Source of the DNA: Amycolatopsis aidingensis
Lineage (GTDB): Bacteria > Actinomycetota > Actinomycetes > Mycobacteriales > Pseudonocardiaceae
Reading direction: 5' to 3'
NCBI RefSeq assembly: GCF_018885265.1
Contig: NZ_CP076538.1
Location: 3,198,001 to 3,262,000, forward strand
DNA: 64,000 nt
Part shown: piece after piece, positions 19,301-27,765 of the stretch
How positions within the stretch are numbered: the first letter of the stretch is position 1
Layout of the letters: each line of letters starts with the position of its first letter
Notes under the pieces: generated by a model
What the model was told of the DNA's origin: nothing
The model's input: only the letters and a program-made list of their open reading frames with translations
Database searches by the model: none
Made by a program: the position numbers and the translations under genes

Positions 19301-21174
19301 ACCAGCCCCGGCTCGAAGGACACCAGCGGCAGGTCCGGCGGTCCGGTGATCGCGGTACGCAGGTCCTCGGCGCCCATCCGTGGCACCGACACGGTGCGCA
19401 GCAGCGGCGCGAGCTCGGAGGTGAGCACCTCGTCCAGATCGGCTGAGCGCCCGGTGAACACCGCGCGCAGCGCCGGGATACCGGCCGGCCGCACCGGTGC
19501 GGCCCGTACCAGGTTCGCCACCAGGTGCAGCAACTCGCGCGCCGCGCCGGGATCGGCAGCCACGAGCTCCTCGAACTGGTCCACGAACAGCACCAGGTGC
19601 CCGGCCGACTCGGCAACGGCATCGGCCAGCAACGCGACCTCCGCCTGTGCGCGCTCGCCGCCAACGACCGGGGCCAGTGCGTGCGCGAGCAGGTCGGCAG
19701 GGGCGATACCCGGGCTGGGGCGGAACACGGTCAGCGCCACGTTCTGCCTGCGCAGTGCGGGCAGCAGGCCGGCCCGGACCAGGGAGGACTTCCCGCTGCC
19801 GGAGGCGCCGATGACCATGACCACCGGGTGCTGCCCGGTCAGCTCCACCAGTTGCTGTACCTGCCGCTCGCGGCCGTGGAAGAACCGCGCGTCCTGTTCC
19901 TGGAACGGCTGCAGGCCGCGGTAGGGACATTCGGGCCGCGCCGCGCGGTGCAGCTCGAGGTCCGGGGCCGGTACCGCGTCGGGGCGGCGCTCACCGCCCT
20001 CCTGGTGCTCGGTGTACTCCGCCAGCAGCGCCAGCAGCGCGGCGGCATGCAGCACCCGCGCGGAGCCGTACCGGGGATGGGCCAGGTCCGGTGGTGGCGG
20101 GTAGTCGCCGGGTGGCAGGCCGAGGTAGCGGGTGTAGCCCGCCATGGCCCGCCGGAACTCGGCGCGCCGTCGCTGCGGCGTCGTGGCCAGCGGCGCCAGC
20201 GGGTACTCCGCAAGGTCACGAAACAGGCCCGCGACCCGATCGGTGCTGCGGGTGCGCAGCCGGTACAGCCAGTCCCCCGCATCCCTTGCCAGCAGGAGCA
20301 GCCGCGCGGGCGATGCGGTGGCCGGACGTTCCAGCATGGCCGCGGCCAGCGCCCGCACCTGCTCGGCACGCTGCTCGGCGCCGTCCACCACGGCCAGCAG
20401 CGGGCTGTCCAGCGTGCTGGTGCTGGCGAGGTCCGCCGCGGTGGCGGACTCGTGCACCATCCCAGTGACCCAGCCCTCGCCGCCGAGCTCGTGACACAGC
20501 CGCAGCGCGAGGCGGGTCTTGCCCTGCCCAGCGGGCCCGGTGACCAGCATGGCCGACCCCGGCGCCGGGGACTTGGCCCAGGTGAGCAGGTCGGCGCGCT
20601 CGTCCTCCCTGCCGGAGAAGGGCAGGATCTCGTACTCCGGGCGCAGCCAGGCACTGGGTTTCAGGCCCCTGCCGGGTACCGCGGTGGTGGTGAACGCCCT
20701 GGCCAGCACCAGGCCGGGCACCAGGCTGGTGAGCTCGTCCACCAGCCGGGCGAGGTCGCGGGCGTCGTTGCGGTGGCTCAGCCGGAGGAACTGGCACCGG
20801 GCCAGCGCGGCGATCTCCGCTGGCAGCTCCGCCTCGGTGAGCGAGCCCCGGTGGTCCAGGAACACCGGGATCACCCGCAGGCCGTGCCGGAAGGCCTCGA
20901 CCAGCTCCCGGTACACCCAGTCGTCGGCGGTGGCCGCCTCGCCCCGGTCCGGTGCGGGCGGGGCGGCGTGCCAGCGCGGGCCCACCACCGCCAGCAGTAC
21001 GTCGCACTGGGCGAGGCGTTTGAGGATGGTCTCGGCGAAGTCCTCGCCAGGGCGGATCGACCTGCTGGCGAGGAACACGTGCTCCGCGCCGAACCGCGCG
21101 GACAGCACCCGCGTGATCAGTGTGGCCGCGAAGTCGCCGTCCCCGGTGCGGTAGTTGACGAACACACCGCCCAA
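16345..21174 (-). CDS. TIR / P-loop / nSTAND NTPase / WD40-like giant protein
   Basis: About 1,609 residues. Order: TIR domain (about 1-150; VFVNYRTGDGDFAATL and VFLASRSIRPGEDF, with Glu about 90 in DDWVYRELVEAF at the NADase catalytic position); a first P-loop module (GPAGQGKT about 213-220, LLAVVDGAE about 260); a second STAND NTPase (RFFHGRERQVQQL, GASGSGKSS about 456-464, VLFVDQFEEL about 528-537); a membrane helix (about 839-860); and a long C-terminal beta-propeller (about 925-1570). TTG 21174 lies 6 nt after GGGAGG, so I prefer it to TTG 21180. TIR-STAND-repeat proteins are sensors that trigger NAD+ depletion or signalling, including antiphage defence. It stands alone, convergent with the beta-helix gene. 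Confidence 0.88.
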   Translation of the reverse strand: MGGVFVNYRTGDGDFAATLITRVLSARFGAEHVFLASRSIRPGEDFAETILKRLAQCDVLLAVVGPRWHAAPPAPDRGEAATADDWVYRELVEAFRHGLRVIPVFLDHRGSLTEAELPAEIAALARCQFLRLSHRNDARDLARLVDELTSLVPGLVLARAFTTTAVPGRGLKPSAWLRPEYEILPFSGREDERADLLTWAKSPAPGSAMLVTGPAGQGKTRLALRLCHELGGEGWVTGMVHESATAADLASTSTLDSPLLAVVDGAEQRAEQVRALAAAMLERPATASPARLLLLARDAGDWLYRLRTRSTDRVAGLFRDLAEYPLAPLATTPQRRRAEFRRAMAGYTRYLGLPPGDYPPPPDLAHPRYGSARVLHAAALLALLAEYTEHQEGGERRPDAVPAPDLELHRAARPECPYRGLQPFQEQDARFFHGRERQVQQLVELTGQHPVVMVIGASGSGKSSLVRAGLLPALRRQNVALTVFRPSPGIAPADLLAHALAPVVGGERAQAEVALLADAVAESAGHLVLFVDQFEELVAADPGAARELLHLVANLVRAAPVRPAGIPALRAVFTGRSADLDEVLTSELAPLLRTVSVPRMGAEDLRTAITGPPDLPLVSFEPGLVDRIIADAADAPGQLPLVEFALTRLWEDQQGAMLTHRAYDQQGGVAGALAAYAQEVYERKLLPGQRPLAERLLVQLARPAEDGGFTLTPARLDRLDPDSRALAGTLAAHHLVVLRDDPGQPEVVALTHEALIQQWRQLREWLVAAQDFRSWQEQLRTTLEQWRQSGRDQATLLRGTPLATAGEWLDTQPGLLTGEERDYIIASRRHQRRGQRQRRLITALIGVLAVATTVLAGVAVNRNQELSEQLRRAAAVSLGQEAQRRADTNPRTALQLAQAAWRHDPSRPEAYGALLQQYLTYAGVGEIHPGLWSGEVTEVAVTPDGRTTVIAEENGRITAWTGLFGAQPRSRFLAGVPNLRGLVLSPDGRRLAVTNERGGVTLWDLEQHTGPLPLRPSDVDGIGDTTRIRSAGFSPDGGLLVLTLGREGSTPDEVEVWDTSTREPAAAGFRPAPEVLSTEVRLVREAAGEGDEGDTAWFLERRAGGSRYAVQRDLTTGEPRRETPADAITPDGLLVRCASGPSGGTLSVHEAGSETARHTEPVLGCPGQDAAGLTDLGGRYAVLGGAGSGTFRRLNLVDLRTGQNYLLHPPPRTGTARPDSLTGRTAADILAVPGDSGAPTAFMFGTGALLRLQAQGPADDLTRFGPLVRPETTALDPDGRIVAVLTTQHTRTSGGHYGLLTVDRHTRRVAGYSRTSGTELELGANPRLAFGPQGRHIFAAGEAGTLYVLSAADLTVLRTIALSPPPGGTEETAADRQLSIVPLSAGEVAVLWGNELSRWDVGTGDVLGMTPSPLGSTLAVAGEATAQPWPHDPARMLTSSTQGVQLWNMLDEGLLHAFQPLPGSPAPVLLADPRRPRVAVHYREAGRLEIWNPDTEGAAFQPVPVAGDRTPVAFTHADKLVTASGAGELRVWDLATAGQVAGVRIPGEPAGWAERDGTLTAMAAGGPVSVRLDPEHWFAHLCRINDRDYTPEEHAALPAGADPGRPCAR

Positions 21175-21180
21175 CGACAA

Positions 21181-21491
21181 CCTCCCTGCACCCGCCGGTC
21201 CCGGCCATGCCGAGAGTGTCAGCGCTCGCGCGGCGCGGCAAGGACGGTGTTCCCCGGCCCGGCCGACCGCACGCTACCGCACGCCACGGATGTGCTGCGC
21301 GGGAGGCCGTCTTGGCGCGGAGCGGGCACGATGTTTTCGCTCCTCATGGTTCGGGAAGCCTTGGGTGACAAGGACGTGCACCGCGGGAGGAAGTGCGGGG
21401 CCACGTCCCGTGCCGCCGGTTGAATGCCGCGAGCCAGCTGGTGTCATGCGCCGGACCATTGCTGCGCCAGCGACATCACAGGAGGCGAATG
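21181..21491. other. Divergent intergenic region between TIR-STAND gene and ectD
   Basis: A 311-nt region that must hold both promoters. I see no convincing -35/-10 pair, no protein-like frame and no ectC remnant. The only clear signal is AGGAGG at 21480-21485, the ectD ribosome binding site. Confidence 0.5.
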
Positions 21492-22418
21492 ATGAGCGTC
21501 CTCGAGACCGACAGTTCCCGCAGTGCCCTCGACCGGTACCCGACCCGTGCCGCGGCCGGGTCGCGATTCCTGGCGCGGGAGGAACCCGCGGTGTGGCCGG
21601 GGATGCCCGACGGTCCCGCGAGCAAGGAGGAACTGGCCGCGCACGAGGAGCGTGGCTTCCACGTGCAGGAGGAGCTGCTCTCGGCCGCGGAGGTGCGGCG
21701 CTTCCAGGAAGAACTGCGGCGCCTTTCCCTGGATCCGGAGGTGCGGGCGGACGAACGCACGGTCGTGGAGGCGAAGTCCTCGGAAGTGCGGTCCATTTTC
21801 GACGTTCACCGGATCAGTGACCTGGTCGGTGCGCTGGCCAGGGACCCGCGGATCCTGCGGCGCGCCAGGCAGATCCTCGGCTCCGATGTCTACATTCACC
21901 AGAGCCGGATCAACTACATGCCAGGGTTCGAGGGCAACGGGTTCTACTGGCACTCGGACTTCGAGACCTGGCACGCCGAGGACGGGATGCCAGCCATGCG
22001 CGCGGTCAGCCTGTCCGTCGCGCTGACCGGCAACCACCCGTTCAACGGCGGGTTGATGATCATTCCTGGTTCACATCGGACCTTTGTGGCCTGCCCTGGC
22101 GGCACTCCGGAGGAGAACTACAAGTCCTCACTGCGGCGCCAGCGGGCCGGGGTACCCGGCGAGGAGGACATCACCCGGCTGGCCGCCGAGCACGGTATCG
22201 AGCAGTTCACCGGGCCTGCAGGCTCGGCACTGTGGTTCGACTCGAACTGCCTGCACGGCTCGGGCAACAACATCACGCCGTTCCCGCGGTCGAACATCTT
22301 CCTGGTGTTCAACAGCGTGCACAACGAACTGGCCGAGCCGTTCGCCGCGAGCGGGCCGCGGCCCTCGTTCGTCGCCGCCCGCCGCGCGGACGTGCTGACC
22401 GAGACAGCCACCGGGTGA
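21492..22418 (+). CDS. ectD: Ectoine hydroxylase
   Basis: A 308-residue Fe(II)/2-oxoglutarate dioxygenase converting ectoine to 5-hydroxyectoine in the cytoplasm. The EctD signature FYWHSDFETWHAEDGMP carries the iron ligands of the HxD motif, GNHPFNGGLMIIPGSHRTF follows, and the distal His is in WFDSNCLHGSGNNITP with the 2-oxoglutarate-binding Arg in PFPRSNIFLVFNSVHNEL. ATG 21492 sits 6 nt after AGGAGG; ATG 21489 is too close. The biosynthetic genes ectABC are not adjacent, so ectoine must be made elsewhere or imported. Confidence 0.95.
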   Translation: MSVLETDSSRSALDRYPTRAAAGSRFLAREEPAVWPGMPDGPASKEELAAHEERGFHVQEELLSAAEVRRFQEELRRLSLDPEVRADERTVVEAKSSEVRSIFDVHRISDLVGALARDPRILRRARQILGSDVYIHQSRINYMPGFEGNGFYWHSDFETWHAEDGMPAMRAVSLSVALTGNHPFNGGLMIIPGSHRTFVACPGGTPEENYKSSLRRQRAGVPGEEDITRLAAEHGIEQFTGPAGSALWFDSNCLHGSGNNITPFPRSNIFLVFNSVHNELAEPFAASGPRPSFVAARRADVLTETATG

Positions 22419-22446
22419 CCGGTCGTTCCGGCTGAGCCGCGAGCGC

Positions 22447-23766
22447 CTAGCCGAGCGGGGTGCGCAGGGCGGCGGTCAGCCGGGGGTAGAGCTCACGCAC
22501 CGGCCGGTGGCCGTGCCAGCGGGACAGGGTGCGGGCGAGCCTGCGCAGGTCGACCCGGATGGTGGCCGAGTCGACCACCTCGGCGCCGTCCAGCACCTGC
22601 CCGGTCAGCGTGCAGGCGTGGTCCACCTCGCCGGCTGCCGCGTAGGCCAGTGCCCTGCGCGCACCGAACCGGGCATGCACCCGCTGGGCGGTGCCGGGGA
22701 CGCGGGCGAGCTGCCGGTCGAGTGCCTCCCCGGCCTCCCGCGGGCGGCCGAGGTCATGCAGGCACCAGCCCTCCACCGCGGCGGTCAGCCCCGCGCCGGG
22801 CATGGTGGCCGGACCGATCACCGGCCCGCCCGGCGCGTCCTGCCCGGTGTCGTTCAGCAGCTCCGTCGCCCGGTCCAGTGCCCGACGGCACTCGTCGTAG
22901 TCGCAGGCCAGCGCGTGCCCCTGGGCCTCGCGGGATGCGGCGAGCCCCCGGATGCGCGCGGGGGTGCGCGGGTCGGCCTGCGCCTGCCGCGCCAGCTCGA
23001 TGGTGCCGGCGGCGTCCTCCCGGTACAGGGTGACCAGCGCCTGCCGGATCAGCGCGTAGGTGGTCAGCTCGGTGTCGCCTGCCGCGGAGGCCATCTCCAC
23101 CGCACTGCGGGTCCACCACAGTGCGCCGCGGTCGTCCCCGGCCTCCTGGGTCATCCAGCCCGCGTACTCGGCGTACCTGGCGCCCAGTTTCAGCAGCTCC
23201 GCCCGAGTGGGGGCGGAGGCGGAGGCGGCCAGCCCGCGCAGGGTGTGCGTCTGGGCGATCACCGTCGGCAGTACCACGCTGGGACTCGTGATCTGGCCCA
23301 GCCTCCTGGTCTGCTCGAACAGGGAACGGAACGCGGGAACCGTCGCCTCCTGCTGCGCCGCGGCCGGCATGCCCTGCGCGCCGAGGCTGAGCCCCAGCAG
23401 CGAGCCCGCGCCCAGCGTGAGCAGGTCACGGCGGCGCATCGGCACCAGGCGGGAAGAACCGTCCGGATCCATGCTCATCACCCACACCTCGGCATCGTGC
23501 TCGGCCGCGCGGTCCGCGGGCCGGGCACCCGCGGGATCCCTGGTCACCAGTGCGGCCAGTTGCCCGCCGGCATCCAGGGCCGCGTCGCAGTACCGGGCCA
23601 GGTCGGCTCCGGCAGGCTTGTCTCCTGTCTCGATCTTGCCGAGATGGCCCTTGCTGTAGTGCACCCGCTGGGCGAGCGCGGCCAGGGACAGCCCCGCCGC
23701 GATCCGCCTGCGCCGCAGTTCCGCACCGAACGACGTCGCTTCCCGTGCCCCCGCACCTTCCGTCAT
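22447..23766 (-). CDS. XRE-family regulator with TPR-like C-terminal region
   Basis: A 439-residue protein with an N-terminal Cro/C1 helix-turn-helix (FGAELRRRRIAAGLSLAALAQRVHYSKGHLGKIETG, about residues 13-50) and a long helical region of TPR character (about 130-435), an architecture expanded in streptomycetes and Pseudonocardiaceae. The start ATG 23766 gives the usual short lead-in to the HTH; the frame stays open to 23931 without conserved content. Such proteins often bind peptides or small signals. The target is unknown. Confidence 0.85.
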   Translation of the reverse strand: MTEGAGAREATSFGAELRRRRIAAGLSLAALAQRVHYSKGHLGKIETGDKPAGADLARYCDAALDAGGQLAALVTRDPAGARPADRAAEHDAEVWVMSMDPDGSSRLVPMRRRDLLTLGAGSLLGLSLGAQGMPAAAQQEATVPAFRSLFEQTRRLGQITSPSVVLPTVIAQTHTLRGLAASASAPTRAELLKLGARYAEYAGWMTQEAGDDRGALWWTRSAVEMASAAGDTELTTYALIRQALVTLYREDAAGTIELARQAQADPRTPARIRGLAASREAQGHALACDYDECRRALDRATELLNDTGQDAPGGPVIGPATMPGAGLTAAVEGWCLHDLGRPREAGEALDRQLARVPGTAQRVHARFGARRALAYAAAGEVDHACTLTGQVLDGAEVVDSATIRVDLRRLARTLSRWHGHRPVRELYPRLTAALRTPLG

Positions 23767-24123
23767 GTGCACCCCATGCGCTCGACCGGCTGTGTGGCGG
23801 GGCATGGCTGTGCCGCGCGTTCGTGGGTCCGGTGAACACGCGCCGCGACCGATGCCACGACCGTCCCGCCAGGTTACCCATCGCGCCATCTCACAGCAGC
23901 GAGTATGTGCGCCGTCGCCCGCCGGGGCCATCCGTCTCCCGTCGTCTCCCCGCCGAGGCGACGGGCACCCCGCCGCGAACCGGCAGGCAAAGGCGCATGC
24001 TGTGACATGCGGTCGTCCCGAACCGGTGCCGGGGCGCCCGGTGCAGCAGTGCCGGCATCTGGGGGTGCGCTGCTGCGGTGACCCGGGGTCGTGGGTGCGC
24101 GCCGGGGCGGCCGTGCCGCGCGC
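23767..24123. other. Gene-free stretch between XRE regulator and MBL-like gene
   Basis: The 357 nt contain the XRE promoter region and the 3' flank of the MBL-like gene. A weak inverted repeat (CCGGGGTCGTG at 24083-24093 with its complement at 24125-24135, a 31-nt loop) may end transcription of the MBL-like gene. No other signal is visible. Confidence 0.35.
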
Positions 24124-24858
24124 TCACGACCCCGGCTTGGGCGAGCGCGCGCGGCGGGGCACCCCGCCGCGCGCCGCGTAGCGGTAGTTGGCGAGCAGGA
24201 TCCTGCCGTGCGGCGCGTCCAGCGGCGGCAGACGGCTGCCGAGCACATACCGGAACGGCAGCGGCAGGAGCAGCTCGGCCAGGTCGGCAAGGGGCGTACC
24301 GGCCCGCGGACCGGGCCGGTAGCGCCACATGTCCGGATCGTCCGGCAGCATGGCGACCCGGTGCTCCGGCAGGTAGATCCCGGCGCCGGTGTGGCCGTTG
24401 CCGCCGACCGGCAGCACGTGCACGGTGACGCCGGCCAGCTGGAGGATGCACTCGCGATGCACCAGCAGGTTGGGCGGCACCACCTCGGCCGGGTCTGGCT
24501 GCCCGCTCCACCCCTTCGGCGCGAGGACGACCACCTCGCTGGCGGCGACCGCACCGGGGTCGACGAGCGCGGCGGTGCCCCGGCAGTACCGGGCATGGTG
24601 GTGCGGGTAGACGATCGCGCGCACCGGCCGGTCGGACAACGCGGCGAGCGCCCGCTTGAGGGCCTTGCCGTGCCGCAGGCTCAGCCCGCTGTTGATGACG
24701 ATCAGCCCGCCGGGGCCCGACACCAGCACGCAGTTGAGCGGTTCGCCGTCCGGGCTGCGCAGTACCCACACCGGCAGGTCGGCGAGCCTGCGCGGGGAGG
24801 GTGCCGGATGCCGCCGCGCGGGGTTCGTGCGGCGCTGGGACTGTGGACCTGCTGTCAT
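24124..24858 (-). CDS. Degenerate metallo-beta-lactamase-fold protein
   Basis: A 244-residue protein with the MBL-fold pattern: NCVLVSGPGGLIVINSGLS (start of fold), VRAIVYPHHHARYCRGTAAL where HxHxDH is expected, VHVLPVGGNGHTGAGIYLPEHRVAMLPDD as the later strand. The metal motif reads HHHARY, so the Asp and the last His are lost while the first two His remain. It resembles the N-terminal half of alkyl-sulfatase-like MBL proteins. I infer a non-hydrolytic or altered-metal protein. It is followed by no clear partner gene. Confidence 0.55.
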   Translation of the reverse strand: MTAGPQSQRRTNPARRHPAPSPRRLADLPVWVLRSPDGEPLNCVLVSGPGGLIVINSGLSLRHGKALKRALAALSDRPVRAIVYPHHHARYCRGTAALVDPGAVAASEVVVLAPKGWSGQPDPAEVVPPNLLVHRECILQLAGVTVHVLPVGGNGHTGAGIYLPEHRVAMLPDDPDMWRYRPGPRAGTPLADLAELLLPLPFRYVLGSRLPPLDAPHGRILLANYRYAARGGVPRRARSPKPGS

Positions 24859-24955
24859 CGGACCTCGATTCGGTTCCTGCGGTCATCGGCTCGGCTCCAC
24901 CCTGGGGCCGGCCGCGGCCGCCCGCGTCATCCGCGGCGGGTGATCGCGCCGCCGC

Positions 24956-27571
24956 TCACAGCAACCCCCTGCGGCGGGCGGCGGTCACCGCGTCCCTGCG
25001 ATGGCTCACCCCGAGCTTGCGGTAGATACCGCGCAGGTGGGTCTTGACCGTGTTCACCGAGACGAACAGGGACTCGGCGATCTCCTCCGCGGTGCGCATC
25101 GAGGGCAGTTCGGTCAACAGCTCCAGTTCCCTGCTGGTCAGGGTGTCGGCCGTGCCGGCGGGCTGCGCGGGCAGCGCGTCGAGCACGGTGGCCGCGAACC
25201 CGTCCATCCGGCCGAACCGGCCGGTTCCGCCCGCCAGCAGCTCCCTGATCTGCCTGCCGGCTTCCAGGAACGGGCGCCGGGCGTTGCGCGGCGCGGCCAC
25301 CTCGAGCGCGCGGGCGACGGCCTCGTGCGCGCGCCGCGGGTCGCAGGCCCGTTCGGCCAGCAGCGCCTCCAGCAGCCAGGCGTCGATCAGGGTGTGCGGG
25401 ACCACGGGGCGGAGGTCTCCCGCTAGCACGGCACGCAGCTGCCTGCGGGCCGCGGTCAGCTGCCCGCGGTGGGTGTGCAGCGCCGCCCGCAACACCGCGT
25501 GTTCCCCTGCGGACGGCAACAGCTGCCCGGCCCGTTCGGCCGCCTGCACCGCCCAGGCCGGTTCGCCGACCCGCAACGCCATCCGTTGCTCCAGCGGGAC
25601 CGCGTAGGCGACCAGCGCGGGGGCGAGATGCTTGCCGCCGAGCCGGTTCCAGTGCCCGCGCAGCCGGACCAGTACCTCGTGCGGATCGGCCGCGGCCTCG
25701 AAGGAGACCGCGGCGTGCAGCAGTCGCGCGGACAGCTCCACGGTCGGATCGCCGGGTGCGTCCAGCAACTCCACCGCGGTCGCGGCGGCCTGCCGGGCCT
25801 CGTCCCGGTCCAGTCGCTGGTAGGCGGCGAAACCCAGCATGGTGTGCAGCAGCGAGCAGCGGGAGGTGCGCTCCCAGCCGCGTTCAGCCGCGAACCGGCC
25901 TGCCGCGCCCGCCAGCGAGTCCATGCAGGTCAGCTCGCCTGCCGCGGCCGCGGCGGCCGCGAGATAGATCCTGGCGTGCAGCTGGGCGCCGTCCCTGCGC
26001 TCGGTGGTGGCGAGCAGCAGGGCCCGCTCCAGGTGCCGCCGCGCCGTCCGGTGCGCACCCCGCCACAGGCCGAGCACCCCGCGGTTGATCAGCACCAGCA
26101 GGTCCACATCGACGTTGCCGGACTCCCCGGCCCGTAGCGCGGCCAGCACCTCCCGCGGCTGGCGCACGGTGGCGCCGTACCGGGCGCGCTGCAGCGTCAC
26201 CGCGGCGTGCAGCGCGCGCAACCAGCCCGAGCGCAGCGGGTGGGCCGAGTGGTTCAGCCTGCCGAGGCAGCGGTCCGTGGCGGGCAGGTCGTTCAGTTCG
26301 AGTGCGGTCGCCGCGGCCACCAGCGCCACGGCCGGCCTGGCCAGTACGTGGGCCGGAACCCGGTCGAGCCGTTCCCGCAGCCGCGCGGCCCTGCCCTCGG
26401 TGACCTGCTGGAGCCCGAACCGTTGCAGCAGGCTGGCCACCTGCTCGTCGTGGCCAGCCGCGGTGGCGTGGGTGAGCGCGGCGAGGGTGTCTCCCGTGGC
26501 GAGGAACCACTCCGCGGCGCCTGCGTGCAGCCGCTGCCGCAGGCGCGGCCCGCGGCGGTCGAGTTCGGCGCCGAGGTACTGGTGCAACAGGGGATGGAAG
26601 CGGTACCAGCGCCCGTCGCCCTCCCTGCTGACCAGTGTCCCGGTGCGGGCGAGCGCGTCCAGGGTCTGCCCCGCGTCCTGCTGCCCGCTCAGGGCGATGG
26701 CCAGCTCCACGCTGACCGCGGGGCAGACACCGGTTTCCAGTAGCAGCCGCCGGACCCGTGCGGGCTGGCGGGCGAGTACCTCGTCGGCGAGGTAGTCGGC
26801 CACGGCGGGGGCGGATCCGGTGAGCCCTTCGATCGTCGCGGCCGGGTCGGCGGAGCCGGCGAGGGACATGGCGGCCAGCCGCAGGCAGGCAGCCCAGCCG
26901 CCGGTCCGGCGCAGCAGCAGGTCGAGTTCCGGCCCGGAGGGCTCGACCCCGTGCCCGGCAAGCAGCCGGGCCGCCTCGGCGCGGGTGAAGACCAGCCGGG
27001 CGGGGTCGATCTCGCGCACCTTGCCCTCCACCAGCAGACGGGACAGCGCGGGCGGTGGGGCGGACCGGGTGGTGAGTACCAGGTGCACCAGGTGCGGCAG
27101 GTAGCGCAGCAGCAGGTCGATGCCGCGCAGCGCGGCGGGGGACCGGAGCTCGTGCACATCGTCGAGGACGAGCACCAGGGGAGTGCCCAGCGCCTCGCAG
27201 CAGGCCATGACGGCGGCGAGGAACTCCGATCCCGAGCGCGCGGGCCCTGGACACCCACGGTCCGGCTCCCGGCCGCCCGCCTCGAGCAGCGCGCCGGTGA
27301 CGGCCGCCGACAACGACCGGATGTCGTTGTCCTCGGCCTCGATCGAGACCCACGCCACCGCGGGGCCGTCCTGGCGTTGCCTGCACCTTCGTGCCCAGTC
27401 CGCAAGCAGGACGGTCTTGCCGGTGCCCGCAGCCGCGCGCAGCAGGGTCACGGCCGGACCCGGCTCGTTCCCGGCCGCGTCCAGCAGTTCCAGCAGCCGC
27501 CTTCGCTCGACGAGTTGACGTGCGGGCGGCGGAGTTCGAATCTTCGCCGCCGTGATGGCCGAGGCTTCCAT
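24956..27571 (-). CDS. MalT-like LuxR-family transcriptional regulator
   Basis: An 871-residue regulator. The N-terminal STAND ATPase has Walker A RAAAGTGKTVLLADWARR (about residues 45-62) and Walker B TPLVLVLDDVHEL. A long helical TPR region follows (about 330-780), then a C-terminal LuxR HTH (about 805-868; LTSRELELLTELPSMRTAEEIAESLFVSVNTVKTHL read in parts). This is the MalT architecture in which an inducer and ATP drive oligomerisation and activation. Its ATG at 27571 lies 2 nt after the stop of a small ORF (TAAGGATG), so translation is probably coupled. Confidence 0.9.
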   Translation of the reverse strand: MEASAITAAKIRTPPPARQLVERRRLLELLDAAGNEPGPAVTLLRAAAGTGKTVLLADWARRCRQRQDGPAVAWVSIEAEDNDIRSLSAAVTGALLEAGGREPDRGCPGPARSGSEFLAAVMACCEALGTPLVLVLDDVHELRSPAALRGIDLLLRYLPHLVHLVLTTRSAPPPALSRLLVEGKVREIDPARLVFTRAEAARLLAGHGVEPSGPELDLLLRRTGGWAACLRLAAMSLAGSADPAATIEGLTGSAPAVADYLADEVLARQPARVRRLLLETGVCPAVSVELAIALSGQQDAGQTLDALARTGTLVSREGDGRWYRFHPLLHQYLGAELDRRGPRLRQRLHAGAAEWFLATGDTLAALTHATAAGHDEQVASLLQRFGLQQVTEGRAARLRERLDRVPAHVLARPAVALVAAATALELNDLPATDRCLGRLNHSAHPLRSGWLRALHAAVTLQRARYGATVRQPREVLAALRAGESGNVDVDLLVLINRGVLGLWRGAHRTARRHLERALLLATTERRDGAQLHARIYLAAAAAAAGELTCMDSLAGAAGRFAAERGWERTSRCSLLHTMLGFAAYQRLDRDEARQAAATAVELLDAPGDPTVELSARLLHAAVSFEAAADPHEVLVRLRGHWNRLGGKHLAPALVAYAVPLEQRMALRVGEPAWAVQAAERAGQLLPSAGEHAVLRAALHTHRGQLTAARRQLRAVLAGDLRPVVPHTLIDAWLLEALLAERACDPRRAHEAVARALEVAAPRNARRPFLEAGRQIRELLAGGTGRFGRMDGFAATVLDALPAQPAGTADTLTSRELELLTELPSMRTAEEIAESLFVSVNTVKTHLRGIYRKLGVSHRRDAVTAARRRGLL

Positions 27572-27573
27572 CC

Positions 27574-27765
27574 TTATTCGGCTATGGCCGTGGCGATCCT
27601 TACGAGCGCGATAATGCTTCGTGGTACCCGCTCCACCATGGAAAGCGCACTGGCCAGAAGTTGGCCTTCGCGCTCGTCCCGCGCGGCCATCGAAATGATC
27701 AGGATAATGGCCAGGTTGACCAGCATGACTCTGGTTCTTGTGCGACGCGAGCGCGAAATACCCAC
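27574..27765 (-). CDS. Small ORF coupled to the LuxR regulator, possible membrane peptide
   Basis: A 63-residue ORF starting with GTG 27765 behind AGGGAG and stopping with TAA 2 nt before the regulator ATG. A basic N-terminus (SRSRRTRTR) precedes a hydrophobic run VMLVNLAIILIISMAA (about 13-28) and a second amphipathic segment. Base composition is less GC-rich than the neighbours. It could be a leader that controls regulator translation, or a small membrane protein sensed by it. No family is recognised. Confidence 0.45.
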   Translation of the reverse strand: MGISRSRRTRTRVMLVNLAIILIISMAARDEREGQLLASALSMVERVPRSIIALVRIATAIAE

